Below are positions 51,069 through 60,076 of a stretch of DNA of 64,000 nucleotides, one piece after another. Position numbers and translations under genes: made by a program. The notes below the pieces were generated by a model. It worked only from the letters and a program-made list of their open reading frames with translations, made no database searches and was not told where the DNA came from. How positions within the stretch are numbered: position 1 is the first letter of the stretch; each line of letters opens with the position of its first letter. The DNA is from an uncultured Oscillospiraceae bacterium (GTDB lineage: Bacteria; Bacillota; Clostridia; Oscillospirales; Oscillospiraceae), in NCBI GenBank assembly GCA_934572335.1, contig CAKTKU010000005.1:34539-98538 (forward strand), given 5' to 3'.

Positions 51069-52889
51069 ATGCAGAAGATCACACAGCTTGAAGGTATTCC
51101 TACTTATACCCCGGAAGACAAGGAAACCTTTAAGATCGAAAAAAGAGTGTATGAAGGCGTAGAGACCGACGTTATCATGCGTAAGGGTCACCCCGGCATC
51201 ACTCTGGAAGAAGTACAGAAAATGCGCGCGGAGGGCAAGAAGGTCCCCGATTTCTCCATCTGCGCCAAGTATAATCCCCGCACCTATATCGCCACCGACG
51301 CTGCCCCCAACATAATCTGCGAGCAGGATGTCGCCTGCGTTCTGCGCGACGGCACGACTATATACAGCGATATTTACCGCCCCGCGAACGCCACCGAGCC
51401 TGTCCCCGTCATCATCTGCTGGGGTCCGTTCGGCAAGCGCCCCCACGAGGGTCAGGATGGCTGGAAGCTGATGGGCGTTCCCCCTCAGACCGTGTCCGAC
51501 ATGGCAAAGTTCGAGGCGGCAGACCCCGGCTACTGGTGCCACTACGGCTACGCCGTGGCAAACGTCGACCCGCGCGGCATCGGCAACTCCGAGGGCGATG
51601 TGAAGCTGTGGGGCGTTGAGGACGGTCAGGACGGCTATGATTACGTTGAGTGGATCGCCAAGCAGCCCTGGTGCAACGGCAAGACCTCCTTCTTCGGCAA
51701 CTCCGGCGTGTGCATGGTCGTGTGGCGTATCGCCGCATCCATGCCCCCTCACCTCACCTGCATTGCTGCCTGGGAAGGCACCGGCAACATGTACACCGAG
51801 TCCATCACCTTCAACGGTGTTCCCCGTCCCTGCTTCGAAAACGGCATAGTCGAGACCTGCGCCTGCAAGAACTACGTCGAGGATCTGAGCAACATGTATC
51901 TCCAGCACCCGTATTATGACGAGTACTGGCGCAGCAAGACCCCCGTGTGGGAGAACATCAAGATCCCCGCATACGTCTGCGGCGGTATGTGCCATTTCCA
52001 TCTCAGAGGCTCTGTCGTCGGCTTCCGCAAGATCCGCTCCCCGAAGAAGTGGCTGCGTCTGCACAGAGACATGGAGTGGCCCGACACCTACAATCCCGAC
52101 AATCTCGAGGATCTGCGCAAGTTCTACGACCGCTACCTCAAGGGTGTTCACAACGGCTGGGAGTTCACGCCGAAGGTGCGCGTGGACGTCATGGATGCTT
52201 ATGAATATGACTACTTCCCCAACAAGCCCGAGAAGAACTTCCCCATTCCCAGAACCGAGTACCGCAAGCTCTACCTCGACGCAAGAGACGGCAGCATGTC
52301 CTACAACGAGGTCTCCGAGGTCTCCGAGATAGAGTACGACAACAAGACCGGTATGGCTTCCTTCGGCATCAAGTTCACCGAAGAGACCGAGATAATCGGC
52401 TATATGCGTCTGCACCTCTTCGTAGAGGTCCGCGGTCATGACAACATGGATATGTTCGTGTTCGTCAAGAAGTACAACGCTGAGGGCAAGTACATTCCCG
52501 TCGACTGCATGGGCTTTGACTACCGCGGCGCATGGGGACAGTCCAGAGCATCCCGCCGCGAGCTTGACCCCAAGGAGTCCACAGTATTCCAGCCCGTTAT
52601 GGCGCACCAGAAGGACGAGCCGCTTGAAGCCGGCAAGATCTATGAGGTCGATGTTGAGATTCATCCCCACGCCAGAATCTGGCACAAAGGTGAGGAGATG
52701 CGCGTGGAGATCACGCCTGAGTTCATCAAGACCGACTGGTACGAGGATCACGGCATGAACTTCTACACCGACAACGGTCCCGAAGGCACCAAGCACGTCA
52801 TCCACACCGGCGGCGAGTACGCCTCCTACCTCCAGATCCCCTATATCCCGCCCAAGTACGAGAGCGGCGACTACAAGTACAAGGGATAA
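51069..52889 (+). CDS. CocE/NonD-family serine hydrolase
   Basis: A 606-residue S15-type hydrolase. The N-terminal 90 residues are an unusual helical extension. The catalytic domain begins CVLRDGTTIYSDIYRPA, then VANVDPRGIGNSEGD and the nucleophile region FFGNSGVCMVVWRIA. The elbow is GNSGV rather than the usual GxSYGG; serine is kept. A cap domain follows (residues about 250-320), then a C-terminal jelly roll (LHLFVEVRGHDNMDMFVFV, HARIWHKGEEMRVEI). Family members cleave esters or amides. GGAGG precedes the start, three bases after the metallo-hydrolase gene. Cytoplasmic: no signal peptide. Confidence 0.88.
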   Translation: MQKITQLEGIPTYTPEDKETFKIEKRVYEGVETDVIMRKGHPGITLEEVQKMRAEGKKVPDFSICAKYNPRTYIATDAAPNIICEQDVACVLRDGTTIYSDIYRPANATEPVPVIICWGPFGKRPHEGQDGWKLMGVPPQTVSDMAKFEAADPGYWCHYGYAVANVDPRGIGNSEGDVKLWGVEDGQDGYDYVEWIAKQPWCNGKTSFFGNSGVCMVVWRIAASMPPHLTCIAAWEGTGNMYTESITFNGVPRPCFENGIVETCACKNYVEDLSNMYLQHPYYDEYWRSKTPVWENIKIPAYVCGGMCHFHLRGSVVGFRKIRSPKKWLRLHRDMEWPDTYNPDNLEDLRKFYDRYLKGVHNGWEFTPKVRVDVMDAYEYDYFPNKPEKNFPIPRTEYRKLYLDARDGSMSYNEVSEVSEIEYDNKTGMASFGIKFTEETEIIGYMRLHLFVEVRGHDNMDMFVFVKKYNAEGKYIPVDCMGFDYRGAWGQSRASRRELDPKESTVFQPVMAHQKDEPLEAGKIYEVDVEIHPHARIWHKGEEMRVEITPEFIKTDWYEDHGMNFYTDNGPEGTKHVIHTGGEYASYLQIPYIPPKYESGDYKYKG

Positions 52890-52902
52890 GCGTCACCTAA
52901 AC

Positions 52903-52935
52903 GAAAAGAGAAACCCTCCGCGGGTTTCTCTTTTC
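52903..52935 (+). terminator. Internal terminator-like hairpin before acpS
   Basis: Arms GAAAAGAGAAACCC / GGGTTTCTCTTTTC with a TCCGC loop; the T-run is inside the stem. It may partially end transcription, lowering acpS-pta-MFS relative to the hydrolases. Confidence 0.7.
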
Positions 52936-52980
52936 AATAATGGCATTGATTTTATTGTGTAACTGACAGGATGTGAGACT

Positions 52981-53361
52981 ATGATATTCGGCATCGGCAC
53001 CGATATTCTCGACCGCGAGCGCCTTGACCGCGGGCTGGACGCGGCGTTCATACGCCGCGCGTATACGGACGCAGAGCGCTTGCAGGCAGCGCAGCGCTGC
53101 GACCCCGCCGCATACTATGCCACGCGCTTTGCGGCGAAGGAGGCGGTGTTCAAGGCCATCAGCGCCTGCGTCACCGACTTTCGCCCTCAGGATATAGAGA
53201 CGCTTGCCGACGAGCACGGCAAGCCCGGCGTTTTTCTCCACGGCAAAACCGCCGAGGAGGTCAGCGATAGTCTCGCTGGGCGGGAATACAGTATTCTCGT
53301 CTCGCTCTCCTGTGAAGATAAAACCGCCATTGCCTACGCCGTTATAGATGCGGCGCAATGA
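52981..53361 (+). CDS. acpS: Holo-ACP synthase (AcpS-like)
   Basis: A 126-residue phosphopantetheinyl transferase. Canonical FGIGTDILDRERL (metal aspartate) and ATRFAAKEAVFKAI (catalytic glutamate and lysine). The usual SISH near the end is SLSCED, with cysteine for histidine, so it is a divergent copy and may be dedicated to the atypical ACP of this cluster. ATG 52981; its stop lies inside a short overlap with the next ORF. Confidence 0.9.
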   Translation: MIFGIGTDILDRERLDRGLDAAFIRRAYTDAERLQAAQRCDPAAYYATRFAAKEAVFKAISACVTDFRPQDIETLADEHGKPGVFLHGKTAEEVSDSLAGREYSILVSLSCEDKTAIAYAVIDAAQ

Positions 53362-53387
53362 GCAAAACACCAGAAAGGAACTATTGT

Positions 53388-54386
53388 ATGAATATTCTTG
53401 ACCAGATCTATGAGCACGCGAAGAGCAATCCCCAGCGTGTTGCGTTCCCAGAGTGCACTGAGGAAAAAATACTCCGCGCCGCGCGCGAGTGCGCCGACAA
53501 GGGTTACTGCCATCCCTACCTTGTCGGCAATATTGCCGAGGTGAAGGCCGCCGCGGAGCAGTACGGCATCTCGCTTGAGGGCTTTGAGCTTGTCGATGCC
53601 TTTGATGAGGCGTTCCTCTCCGAGCTTATCTCCGCCTATACCGCCAAGTACCCCATTCTCTCCGAAAAGTCCCTGCGCCGCAAGTCCAAGGACCCGATGT
53701 ACCCCGCGCTCATGATGCAGGCGCTTGACCGCGTCGACGTCATGTTCGCCGGTCTCGCCCACTCCACCGGCGACGTTATTCTCGCCGGACAGACGATCGT
53801 CGGGCTGAAGGAGGGCGTGTCCACGGTCTCCAGCGTCGGTATTTTCAACATTCCCGGCTTTGATGGCACGGAAGGCGCGCTCCTCGGCTTTGGCGACAGC
53901 GCCGTCTGCGTCAACCCGGATTCTGAGCAGCTCGCCAGCATCGCCATCTCCGCGTGCGACACCATAAAGGCGCTTTTGAAGTGGGAGCCCCGCTGCGCGC
54001 TCCTCTCCTACTCCACCTGCGGCAGCGGCAGCAGTGAGCTTGTCGACAAGGTCACTGAGGCTGTGCGCATCGCGCATGAGCGCCGCCCCGAGCTCGCCAT
54101 CGACGGTGAGTTCCAGCTCGACTCCGCCGTTTCCCCGGCAGTCGCGGCAAAGAAGGTCAAGCGCGAGAGCGCCGTCGCCGGCAAGGCAAACATCATCATC
54201 TGGCCCGACATCAACGTCGGCAACATCGGCGTCAAGCTCGTACAGCAGTTTGCCCACGCCGACGCCTACGGTCCCATGCTCCAGGGCTTTGCAAAGATAG
54301 TGTGCGACTGCTCCCGCGGCGCTCCCGTGTCCGAGCTTGTCGGCAATATCGCCATGAGCTGCGTCCGCGCACAGGAAAACGGTTAA
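53388..54386 (+). CDS. pta: Phosphate acyltransferase (phosphotransacetylase/butyrylase family)
   Basis: About 332 residues of the PTA_PTB family: RVAFPECTEEKILRAARECADKGYCHPYLVGN, LLSYSTCGSGSSELVDKVTEAV, IDGEFQLDSAVSPAVAAKK, and NIIIWPDINVGNIGVKLVQQFAHADAYGPMLQGF. Closer to Pta than to Ptb in these motifs. Start 53388 is preferred because AAAGGAAC lies 12 bases upstream; 53358 would overlap acpS. It would convert an acyl thioester (CoA or ACP bound) to the acyl phosphate used by the kinase at 45441-46586. Confidence 0.88.
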   Translation: MNILDQIYEHAKSNPQRVAFPECTEEKILRAARECADKGYCHPYLVGNIAEVKAAAEQYGISLEGFELVDAFDEAFLSELISAYTAKYPILSEKSLRRKSKDPMYPALMMQALDRVDVMFAGLAHSTGDVILAGQTIVGLKEGVSTVSSVGIFNIPGFDGTEGALLGFGDSAVCVNPDSEQLASIAISACDTIKALLKWEPRCALLSYSTCGSGSSELVDKVTEAVRIAHERRPELAIDGEFQLDSAVSPAVAAKKVKRESAVAGKANIIIWPDINVGNIGVKLVQQFAHADAYGPMLQGFAKIVCDCSRGAPVSELVGNIAMSCVRAQENG

Positions 54387-54393
54387 GCGCGGG

Positions 54394-55620
54394 ATGGCAC
54401 ACATGGATCTCAACAAAAAACGCTGGTTTGTTTTCGCGGCGTCCTGTCTCATCAACCTCTGCATCGGCTCGCTGTATGCGTGGAGCGTCTTTGCCACACC
54501 TCTGGCGCAGCACCTCAACGCTGTCACCGGCTCCAACATCACGAGCCTTGCCATAGTCTTCACCATTGCCAACGCCGTCGGACCCATAACCATGATAGGC
54601 GGCGGCGCGCTCAACCGTAAGCTCGGCACGCGCAATGTCATTCTCATCGGCGGAACGCTCTTCGGTCTCGGCATGATCGCCACCGGCTTTGCCCAAAGCC
54701 TCGGCGCGCTCATCGTCACCTACGGGCTTGGCGTGGGTCTCGGTCTCGGCATGGTGTACGGCTGCACCATTTCCAACACTGTCAAATTCTTCCCCGACAA
54801 AAGCGGGCTTATCGGCGGCGGCGTCACCGCCGCCTACGGGATAAGCTCCGTCATCGTCCCCATCGTCGCCTCGGCGCTCATGTCCGTTGTGAGCGTCACC
54901 TCCGCTTTCAAGATCCTCGGCGCGGCAATGCTCGTGATAATCGTGGGCTCAGCCTTCTTCATTGAGGCCTGCCCGAACGACTTCTGCCCCGCTGGGTATA
55001 CCCCTCCCGCAAAGCAGAGCGGCGCGGCGAGCGAGGGCAAGGACTGGCGCGCAATGACGAAGGACCCCGTGTTCTACGTCATGATCTGCATGCTCTGCTG
55101 CGGCGCGTTCTCCGGCATGATGATAATCTCGCAGGCATCCCCTCTTGCCCAGCGTATCACCGGCATCACCCCCGCCGTCGCGGCGACGGTCGTGTCGGTA
55201 ATCGCGCTGTGCAACACCGGCGGGCGTATCATTGCCGGGTATCTGTCGGACAGGCTGGGCGTCATGCGCACGATACGCCTTGTGTTCATCGGCTCACTCA
55301 TCGGGCTTGCGATGCTCTTTGTGTCCGGACTTGGCGTGCACGTGCTCTTCTATGCCGGTGTGTGCATCATCGCGCTGATGTTCGGCTCTATCATGGGCGT
55401 GTACCCCGGCTTCACGGCGGCGCAGTTCGGGCGTCGGCACAGCAGCGTCAACTACGGCATAATGTTCATCGGCTTCGCCCTCGCGGGCGTGTTCGGGCCG
55501 ATGATAATGTCCTCGCTTTACGCCTCCACCGGCAGCGATCAGACCGCGTTCATCGTCGCGTTCGCGCTGGAGCTCGTCGGGCTTGCGCTGACCGCGGTGT
55601 ATGCGAAGCTGAACAACTAA
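54394..55620 (+). CDS. OxlT-type MFS (oxalate/formate antiporter family) transporter
   Basis: A 408-residue protein with twelve helices. The start RWFVFAASCLINLCIGSLYAWSVFATPLAQHL and VTYGLGVGLGLGMVYGCTISNTVKFFPDKSGLIGGG are diagnostic of the OFA family, which exchanges small carboxylates. Basic-acid loop NRKLGTRNVILIGG between helices 2 and 3. It starts seven bases after pta, so it is the last gene of the cluster and probably exports the carboxylate end product. Confidence 0.88.
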   Translation: MAHMDLNKKRWFVFAASCLINLCIGSLYAWSVFATPLAQHLNAVTGSNITSLAIVFTIANAVGPITMIGGGALNRKLGTRNVILIGGTLFGLGMIATGFAQSLGALIVTYGLGVGLGLGMVYGCTISNTVKFFPDKSGLIGGGVTAAYGISSVIVPIVASALMSVVSVTSAFKILGAAMLVIIVGSAFFIEACPNDFCPAGYTPPAKQSGAASEGKDWRAMTKDPVFYVMICMLCCGAFSGMMIISQASPLAQRITGITPAVAATVVSVIALCNTGGRIIAGYLSDRLGVMRTIRLVFIGSLIGLAMLFVSGLGVHVLFYAGVCIIALMFGSIMGVYPGFTAAQFGRRHSSVNYGIMFIGFALAGVFGPMIMSSLYASTGSDQTAFIVAFALELVGLALTAVYAKLNN

Positions 55621-55642
55621 ACTCTTCACTCCTTTCTTTTGC

Positions 55643-55682
55643 AACACGCCCCTGCTGTAAAATACAGCAGGGGCGTGTTTTT
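55643..55682 (+). terminator. Strong terminator at the end of the PucR-controlled operon
   Basis: Perfect 17-base arms beginning AACACGCCCCTGCTGTA with a three-base loop, ending in TTTTT. Confidence 0.93.
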
Positions 55683-56135
55683 ATGATGTATGTCAGAGGC
55701 GTCACATATTTATACCCTCAATCCCTTTTTGCTGGCGTTCCGCGCCGAGGGTCAGCTCAGTTTTTGTCAATCCCGCATAGCGCAGTATCAATTCATTGGT
55801 GCGCTGTCCCTGCCGCTCCACAGGAACTGCATATACGCCGCAGTGCAGCAGCTTCTGTATATTCCCGTCAGTAAAGCATACACCGCGGAATGCAGCAACG
55901 AGATTCATGCCGGAGGCTTCGCCGCTGATCTGGACACTGTCTCCGAAAAGCTGACGCAGGCTTTCGATAAGGCAATGGACTGATTACGCAGAAGGAAGCT
56001 GAAAAGATCCTTTCCCGCGTTGCAAAACAGGCCGCGCGACGTTGATTATTTCCGTCTGAAAATGCTCATATTTCAGTAGCTTTGTGAAAGGTGTTGTGGT
56101 ATTGTGTGTTGCTGCAGAGGGAGGTGAACAGACGC
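55683..56135. other. Decayed sequence upstream of the recombinase scar
   Basis: No complete gene. Short ORFs exist on both strands (plus 55690-55983; minus 55702-55908) but lack ribosome sites and recognisable domains. Near 55983-56042 a frame reads ITQKEAEKILSRVAKQAARR with a stop just upstream, as if a small ORF had been frameshifted. AT content is higher than in flanking genes. Best read as a mobile-element remnant. Confidence 0.45.
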
Positions 56136-56399
56136 ATGGCACAGGAAAACACCGCAAGAGTTATAACGATAGCGGCAATCGAACAGCCGCAGGATATACG
56201 GCTGAGAGTTGCAGCCTACGCCCGCGTCAGTTCATCATCCGACGAGCAGCTAAATTCTTTCGCTGACGCTGTGGACATGATAGGCACGGGGCGCTACAAG
56301 CTCATCGACATCGACCTCACGGGCGAGGTCGCGGAGTCCGACGGAATGGTCTGCGGCGGGACGATGAAGATCCTCGTCGAGGACGGCACGGAAGCTTGA
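56136..56399 (+). pseudogene. Chimeric scar: serine recombinase N-terminus fused to XdhC C-terminus
   Basis: An 87-codon ORF with a good GGGAGGTGA site. Residues 1-42 are the start of a large serine recombinase, including LRVAAYARVSSSSDEQLNSF with the catalytic serine region. From residue 43 it becomes the end of an XdhC/CoxI protein (TGEVAESDGMVCGGTMKILVE). The switch near 56260 coincides with a change from AT-richer to GC-rich codons. A deletion seems to have joined an element gene to xdhC in frame. Neither half can be functional alone, though the product may be made. Confidence 0.78.
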
Positions 56400-56400
56400 C

Positions 56401-57540
56401 ATGGGCATGATCTATGCAGACAACGCCGCGACGACGCGCCTGTCCGACGCGGCGCTGGAGGCGATGCTGCCGTATCTACGCGAGGAGTACGGCAACGCCT
56501 CGACGCTCTACAAGCTTGGGCGCGTCGCGCACAAGGCGATAGAGGACGCGAGAAGCGTGTTCGCCCGCGGGATAAATGCGATGCCGGCGGAGATATATTT
56601 TACCTCCGGCGGCTCGGAGAGCGACAACTGGGCGATAAAGGGCACGGCGCGCCGCCTTGCCGCACAGGGCAAGCGGCACATTGTAACAGATAATATTGAG
56701 CACCACGCTGTTTTGAACAGCGCAAAAGCCCTCGAAACCGAGGGCTTTGACGTCACGTATATAAAGGCTGACAAAAACGGCGTTGTCCATGCTGAGGCTG
56801 TGAAAGCCGCGCTGCGCCCGGACACGGCGCTCGTCTCCGTAATGTTCGCAAACAACGAACTTGGAACGATCCAGCCCGTGGCGGAGATAGGGCGCGTGTG
56901 CCGCGAGGCGGGCGTGCTCTTCCACTGCGACGCGGTACAGGCGTCGGGCATACTGCCCATCGACGTGAAGGCGATGGGGATTGACCTGCTCTCCACGTCC
57001 GCGCACAAGTTCCACGGCCCCAAGGGCGTAGGCATACTGTACGCGCGGCGCGGCTGCGTGCCGCCGGTGTACATTGACGACGGCGAGCAGGAGTGCGGGC
57101 ACCGCGCGGGGACAGAGAACGTCGCCGGTATCGTCAGCGCGGCAGCCGCTTTCTCGGAGGCTATGCTTGAGCGCGAAGCCAAGGCTGCGCGCCTTGCGTC
57201 AATGCGCGACAGGCTACAGGCGGAGCTGTTGAAGATACCCGGCTCGCAGGTAAACGGCGGCAGCGTGTCGCGGCTGCCGGGGACGCTGAACATGTCCTTC
57301 GAGGGCATAGACGGGCAGTCACTCATCTTTGCGCTCGACCTCAAGGGCGTCGCCGCGTCGAGCGGTTCGGCGTGCGCGTCGGGTTCCGTGAGCCCGAGCC
57401 ATGTGCTTCTCGCGCTCGGACTGCCGTATTCGCTTGCCCACGGCTCGCTGCGGCTGAGCCTTGGGAAGTACAACACCGAGGACGAGATAGATGAGATAAT
57501 ACAGGCCGTGACAGATGTGGCCCGTGAATTGAGAATGTGA
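56401..57540 (+). CDS. Cysteine desulfurase (NifS/IscS-like)
   Basis: A 379-residue class V aminotransferase fold enzyme. Features: MIYADNAATTRLSDAALEAMLPYL, TSGGSESDNWAIKGTA, VMFANNELGTIQPV, the PLP lysine in STSAHKFHGPKG, GTENVAGIV and the mobile-loop cysteine in SSGSACASGS. It supplies sulfur for clusters or cofactors. It follows the XdhC remnant by one base, so it probably belonged to a molybdenum-hydroxylase maturation cluster now largely lost. Confidence 0.94.
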   Translation: MGMIYADNAATTRLSDAALEAMLPYLREEYGNASTLYKLGRVAHKAIEDARSVFARGINAMPAEIYFTSGGSESDNWAIKGTARRLAAQGKRHIVTDNIEHHAVLNSAKALETEGFDVTYIKADKNGVVHAEAVKAALRPDTALVSVMFANNELGTIQPVAEIGRVCREAGVLFHCDAVQASGILPIDVKAMGIDLLSTSAHKFHGPKGVGILYARRGCVPPVYIDDGEQECGHRAGTENVAGIVSAAAAFSEAMLEREAKAARLASMRDRLQAELLKIPGSQVNGGSVSRLPGTLNMSFEGIDGQSLIFALDLKGVAASSGSACASGSVSPSHVLLALGLPYSLAHGSLRLSLGKYNTEDEIDEIIQAVTDVARELRM

Positions 57541-57553
57541 CCAAAGCTTATCC

Positions 57554-57585
57554 CCCCACGGCTCAGTTGAGCCGTGGGGTTGTTA
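57554..57585. terminator. Bidirectional terminator between desulfurase and integrase
   Basis: CCCCACGGCTCA / TGAGCCGTGGGG with a two-base centre, TTGTTA on the plus side. It marks the junction between chromosome-like sequence and the integrase module and could be near an attachment site. Confidence 0.75.
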
Positions 57586-57588
57586 TCC

Positions 57589-58767
57589 TTATATCTCCAG
57601 CGCATTATGCAGCTTGTCGCTGGCGGCTTTCTTGTTCTTATCAAATGCGTGAGTATAGATATCCAGCGTTGTTGAGACCTGCGCGTGACCGAGGAGACTT
57701 GAGACCGTCGCAACGTCTGTGCCGTTTGCAATCAGCAGGCTTGCGTTCGTGTGACGGAGCGAATGCACGTTCAGATTGTACGGCAGATCGTTTTTCTTGA
57801 GGATCAGTTTGAATTTCCAAGTGAATGTTGTCGGTGTCATCGGCTCGTCCAGTTCATGCTTCCTGAACAGAAAGTCGTTGTCGGTTATAGTCCGCCCCTC
57901 ATAGTGCAGAGCCTCGGTCTCACAGTAGCGGCGGTACTCTTTAAGCAGTGTCCCCATCTCCGGCGAGAAGTACACATATCGGTTGCCGGCTTTTGTTTTC
58001 GGCTCTTTGATGCAGAGATCCTCGCCGCTGACCTTAACTACATTGCGGCAGATATGTATGCTGCGCCCGGCGTAGTCAATGTCACTCCACTTGATGCCGC
58101 AGCATTCGCCGCGCCGTATCCCCGTTGCGATGATGAGCTTGAAGTAAGTCTCGTACTTGATGCTTTCCTTATCCAGCGCGCAGATCAGCTTTTGCAGTAT
58201 CTCTTCGTCGGCAACGACCTGCTGCTTTTTATCGATATTTGAATACTTGTAGGTGCGCCACGCAGGGTTATGATCCAACAAACCGCTCTCCACTGCATCG
58301 CTGAGTATCCCGCACAGACATGCGTGGACTCCCTCAACGGTCAGCTCGGAGAGCGGTTTGCCGTTTATCATATTCTTTTCTTTGCGCAGGGCGACGTAGA
58401 GCTTTCGGAAGTGCTCTGGCCGCAGCTCTGTGAGTTTGTAGTGACCTATGTGCGGAAGGAAGCGGTCGATGTCACTTTTCTCACGCGCTACGGTGGAGCT
58501 TGCGAGCTTGTTTGGCGCGATGTTCTCGAACCAGTACTTTGAGTATTCGGCGAGAGTCATGTTGGATGCCATCTGCTGCGGCTGCTGCTTGCAGCTGAGC
58601 TCAAAGAGCACAGCCTGTTCGTTGAGCCACTTCTCAGTCTGCTTCGGCGTCATGCCAGCAGGCGGGTGTACCGTCTGCTGCATGGATTTGAGTCTGTTCC
58701 CCGCACAGTCATAGCCCATTGAGACTACGATCATGTAGCTGTTCCCACGTTTTCTTATGCTTGCCAT
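57589..58767 (-). CDS. Tyrosine recombinase (phage/ICE integrase) 1
   Basis: About 392 residues. SAM-like core-binding domain (about 60-170) then catalytic domain with IATGIRRGECCGIKWSDID (first arginine), VHSLRHTNASLLIANG (HxxR), LLGHAQVSTTLDIYTHAF (final H and tyrosine). Arm-binding N-terminus MASIRKRGNSYMIVVSMGYDC. I prefer the start at 58767, with AAAGGA ten bases upstream. Same type as conjugative-element integrases of Firmicutes. The gene ends 49 bases from the desulfurase gene. Confidence 0.92.
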   Translation of the reverse strand: MASIRKRGNSYMIVVSMGYDCAGNRLKSMQQTVHPPAGMTPKQTEKWLNEQAVLFELSCKQQPQQMASNMTLAEYSKYWFENIAPNKLASSTVAREKSDIDRFLPHIGHYKLTELRPEHFRKLYVALRKEKNMINGKPLSELTVEGVHACLCGILSDAVESGLLDHNPAWRTYKYSNIDKKQQVVADEEILQKLICALDKESIKYETYFKLIIATGIRRGECCGIKWSDIDYAGRSIHICRNVVKVSGEDLCIKEPKTKAGNRYVYFSPEMGTLLKEYRRYCETEALHYEGRTITDNDFLFRKHELDEPMTPTTFTWKFKLILKKNDLPYNLNVHSLRHTNASLLIANGTDVATVSSLLGHAQVSTTLDIYTHAFDKNKKAASDKLHNALEI

Positions 58768-58897
58768 ATCTGTCATTTCCTTTCTCTTGACCTCAGCAGA
58801 GTAGAGGTCTGTTTTGCAGACACAACATACTGCAAACAGGTACGGAAAGCTATTACTATTTTCGCACGCAGGAGAAATTCTACCAAACCAACAATAA

Positions 58898-60076
58898 TTA
58901 CGGTCTTGATCTTATGGACTCGCCAAACTGCACGGCGGCAAACGCTTCAGCAGCGCTGCGCTTTTTGTCGAGCCGCGGGTGACAGTACGTGCGTTCGAGG
59001 AAAGATGTATCGCAGTGACCGACGAGATCAGCAACGGTCTGCTTGTCAACCCCGCTGTGCAGAAGAGTCGTCACGTAGTAATGCCGCAGTGTGTGAAGAT
59101 GGAACTCGTGCGGCAGACCGATGCTGTCATATATTTTGCGGAGAGTCTTTGAGAACGTATCGGGGTGGATGAGTTTGCCATGCTCGTTCGTGAATATGTA
59201 TTCGCTTATCTCTTCTCCGCGTTCATTTGCTTCGCGCTCCTTCTCTGTATAGAGACAGGCGATGAGTCCGGCAATATCACTGTCCACGGCGACTGTCCTC
59301 GACCGGCCGCTCTTAGTGCTTCCCTCGACGACACCCTTACCCGGAACGGAGCTGCGCGATCGGGAGACATTTATGGTCGCCCAATCGTAGTTGTCGTAGA
59401 TAGTCACATCGGACCACTTCAATGCGCACAGCTCCCCGCGGTGGCAGCCGGTGAACATGGCGAGCACATAGTACGTCTCGTATGTGAGCGGCAGATTACA
59501 GAACGCCGTCAGCAGGAGCTGGGCTTCTTCATCGGTCGGCACGAACTGTTTGCTCTGCTCGCATTGTGGCAGGTCGATCATGCGAGCAGGATTCTTTTGA
59601 ATGATCTCGTTTCGCTTGGCATCACTCAGCACCGCAGACACTACCGTGAGATATTTTTGAACCGTGGATTCTTTTATGGATTTCCCGTGGTGCTGCATCT
59701 TGCGCAGCTCGGCCAGCATATTCTCAAGGGCAAGCGGGCGGAGCTTTGCGATTTCTATGTCTCCGATGTACGGATACACTTTTTCAAGGATCCGCCGGTA
59801 TGATTCTCTAGTGCCCTGCGAATATTTAAACTGCCGGGAGAGCCAGTGCCGAGAGTATTCTTCAAAGCTCATCTCTCCGTACTCTGCGTACCCAATTTTG
59901 AACACACGTTCGAGCTCGACGACCGCATGATTCACATACTGTTCTATCTGCTTGCGCGGCACGGTATCGGGAACCGTGATCGTTTTTGCTTTGCAGATCT
60001 TCCTGCCGTCGGCGCGGTAGCCGTTGCTGATCGTTATCTTGAATTTTCTTTCGTTTATCTTCTTTATACTTGCCAT
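58898..60076 (-). CDS. Tyrosine recombinase (phage/ICE integrase) 2
   Basis: About 392 residues when started at 60076, which has a perfect AGGAGG; a 454-residue reading extends through noncoding sequence. Catalytic residues: MFTGCHRGELCALKWSDV (arginine), HLHTLRHYYVTTLLHSG (HxxR), LVGHCDTSFLERTYCHP (histidine and tyrosine). It shares domain order and MASI-K start with integrase 1 but little identity in between, so these are two distinct integrases in tandem, 130 bases apart. Confidence 0.92.
   Translation of the reverse strand: MASIKKINERKFKITISNGYRADGRKICKAKTITVPDTVPRKQIEQYVNHAVVELERVFKIGYAEYGEMSFEEYSRHWLSRQFKYSQGTRESYRRILEKVYPYIGDIEIAKLRPLALENMLAELRKMQHHGKSIKESTVQKYLTVVSAVLSDAKRNEIIQKNPARMIDLPQCEQSKQFVPTDEEAQLLLTAFCNLPLTYETYYVLAMFTGCHRGELCALKWSDVTIYDNYDWATINVSRSRSSVPGKGVVEGSTKSGRSRTVAVDSDIAGLIACLYTEKEREANERGEEISEYIFTNEHGKLIHPDTFSKTLRKIYDSIGLPHEFHLHTLRHYYVTTLLHSGVDKQTVADLVGHCDTSFLERTYCHPRLDKKRSAAEAFAAVQFGESIRSRP

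Noticed and set aside
50808..52805. A 665-codon open frame opposite the CocE-like gene
   Set aside because: The plus frame has clear hydrolase motifs and a ribosome site; the antisense frame has low-complexity Val/Leu/Gly/Asp composition and no family match.
55690..55983. Short ORFs on both strands after the OxlT-type gene
   Set aside because: No ribosome site, no domain, and they begin next to a terminator; treated as remnant sequence.
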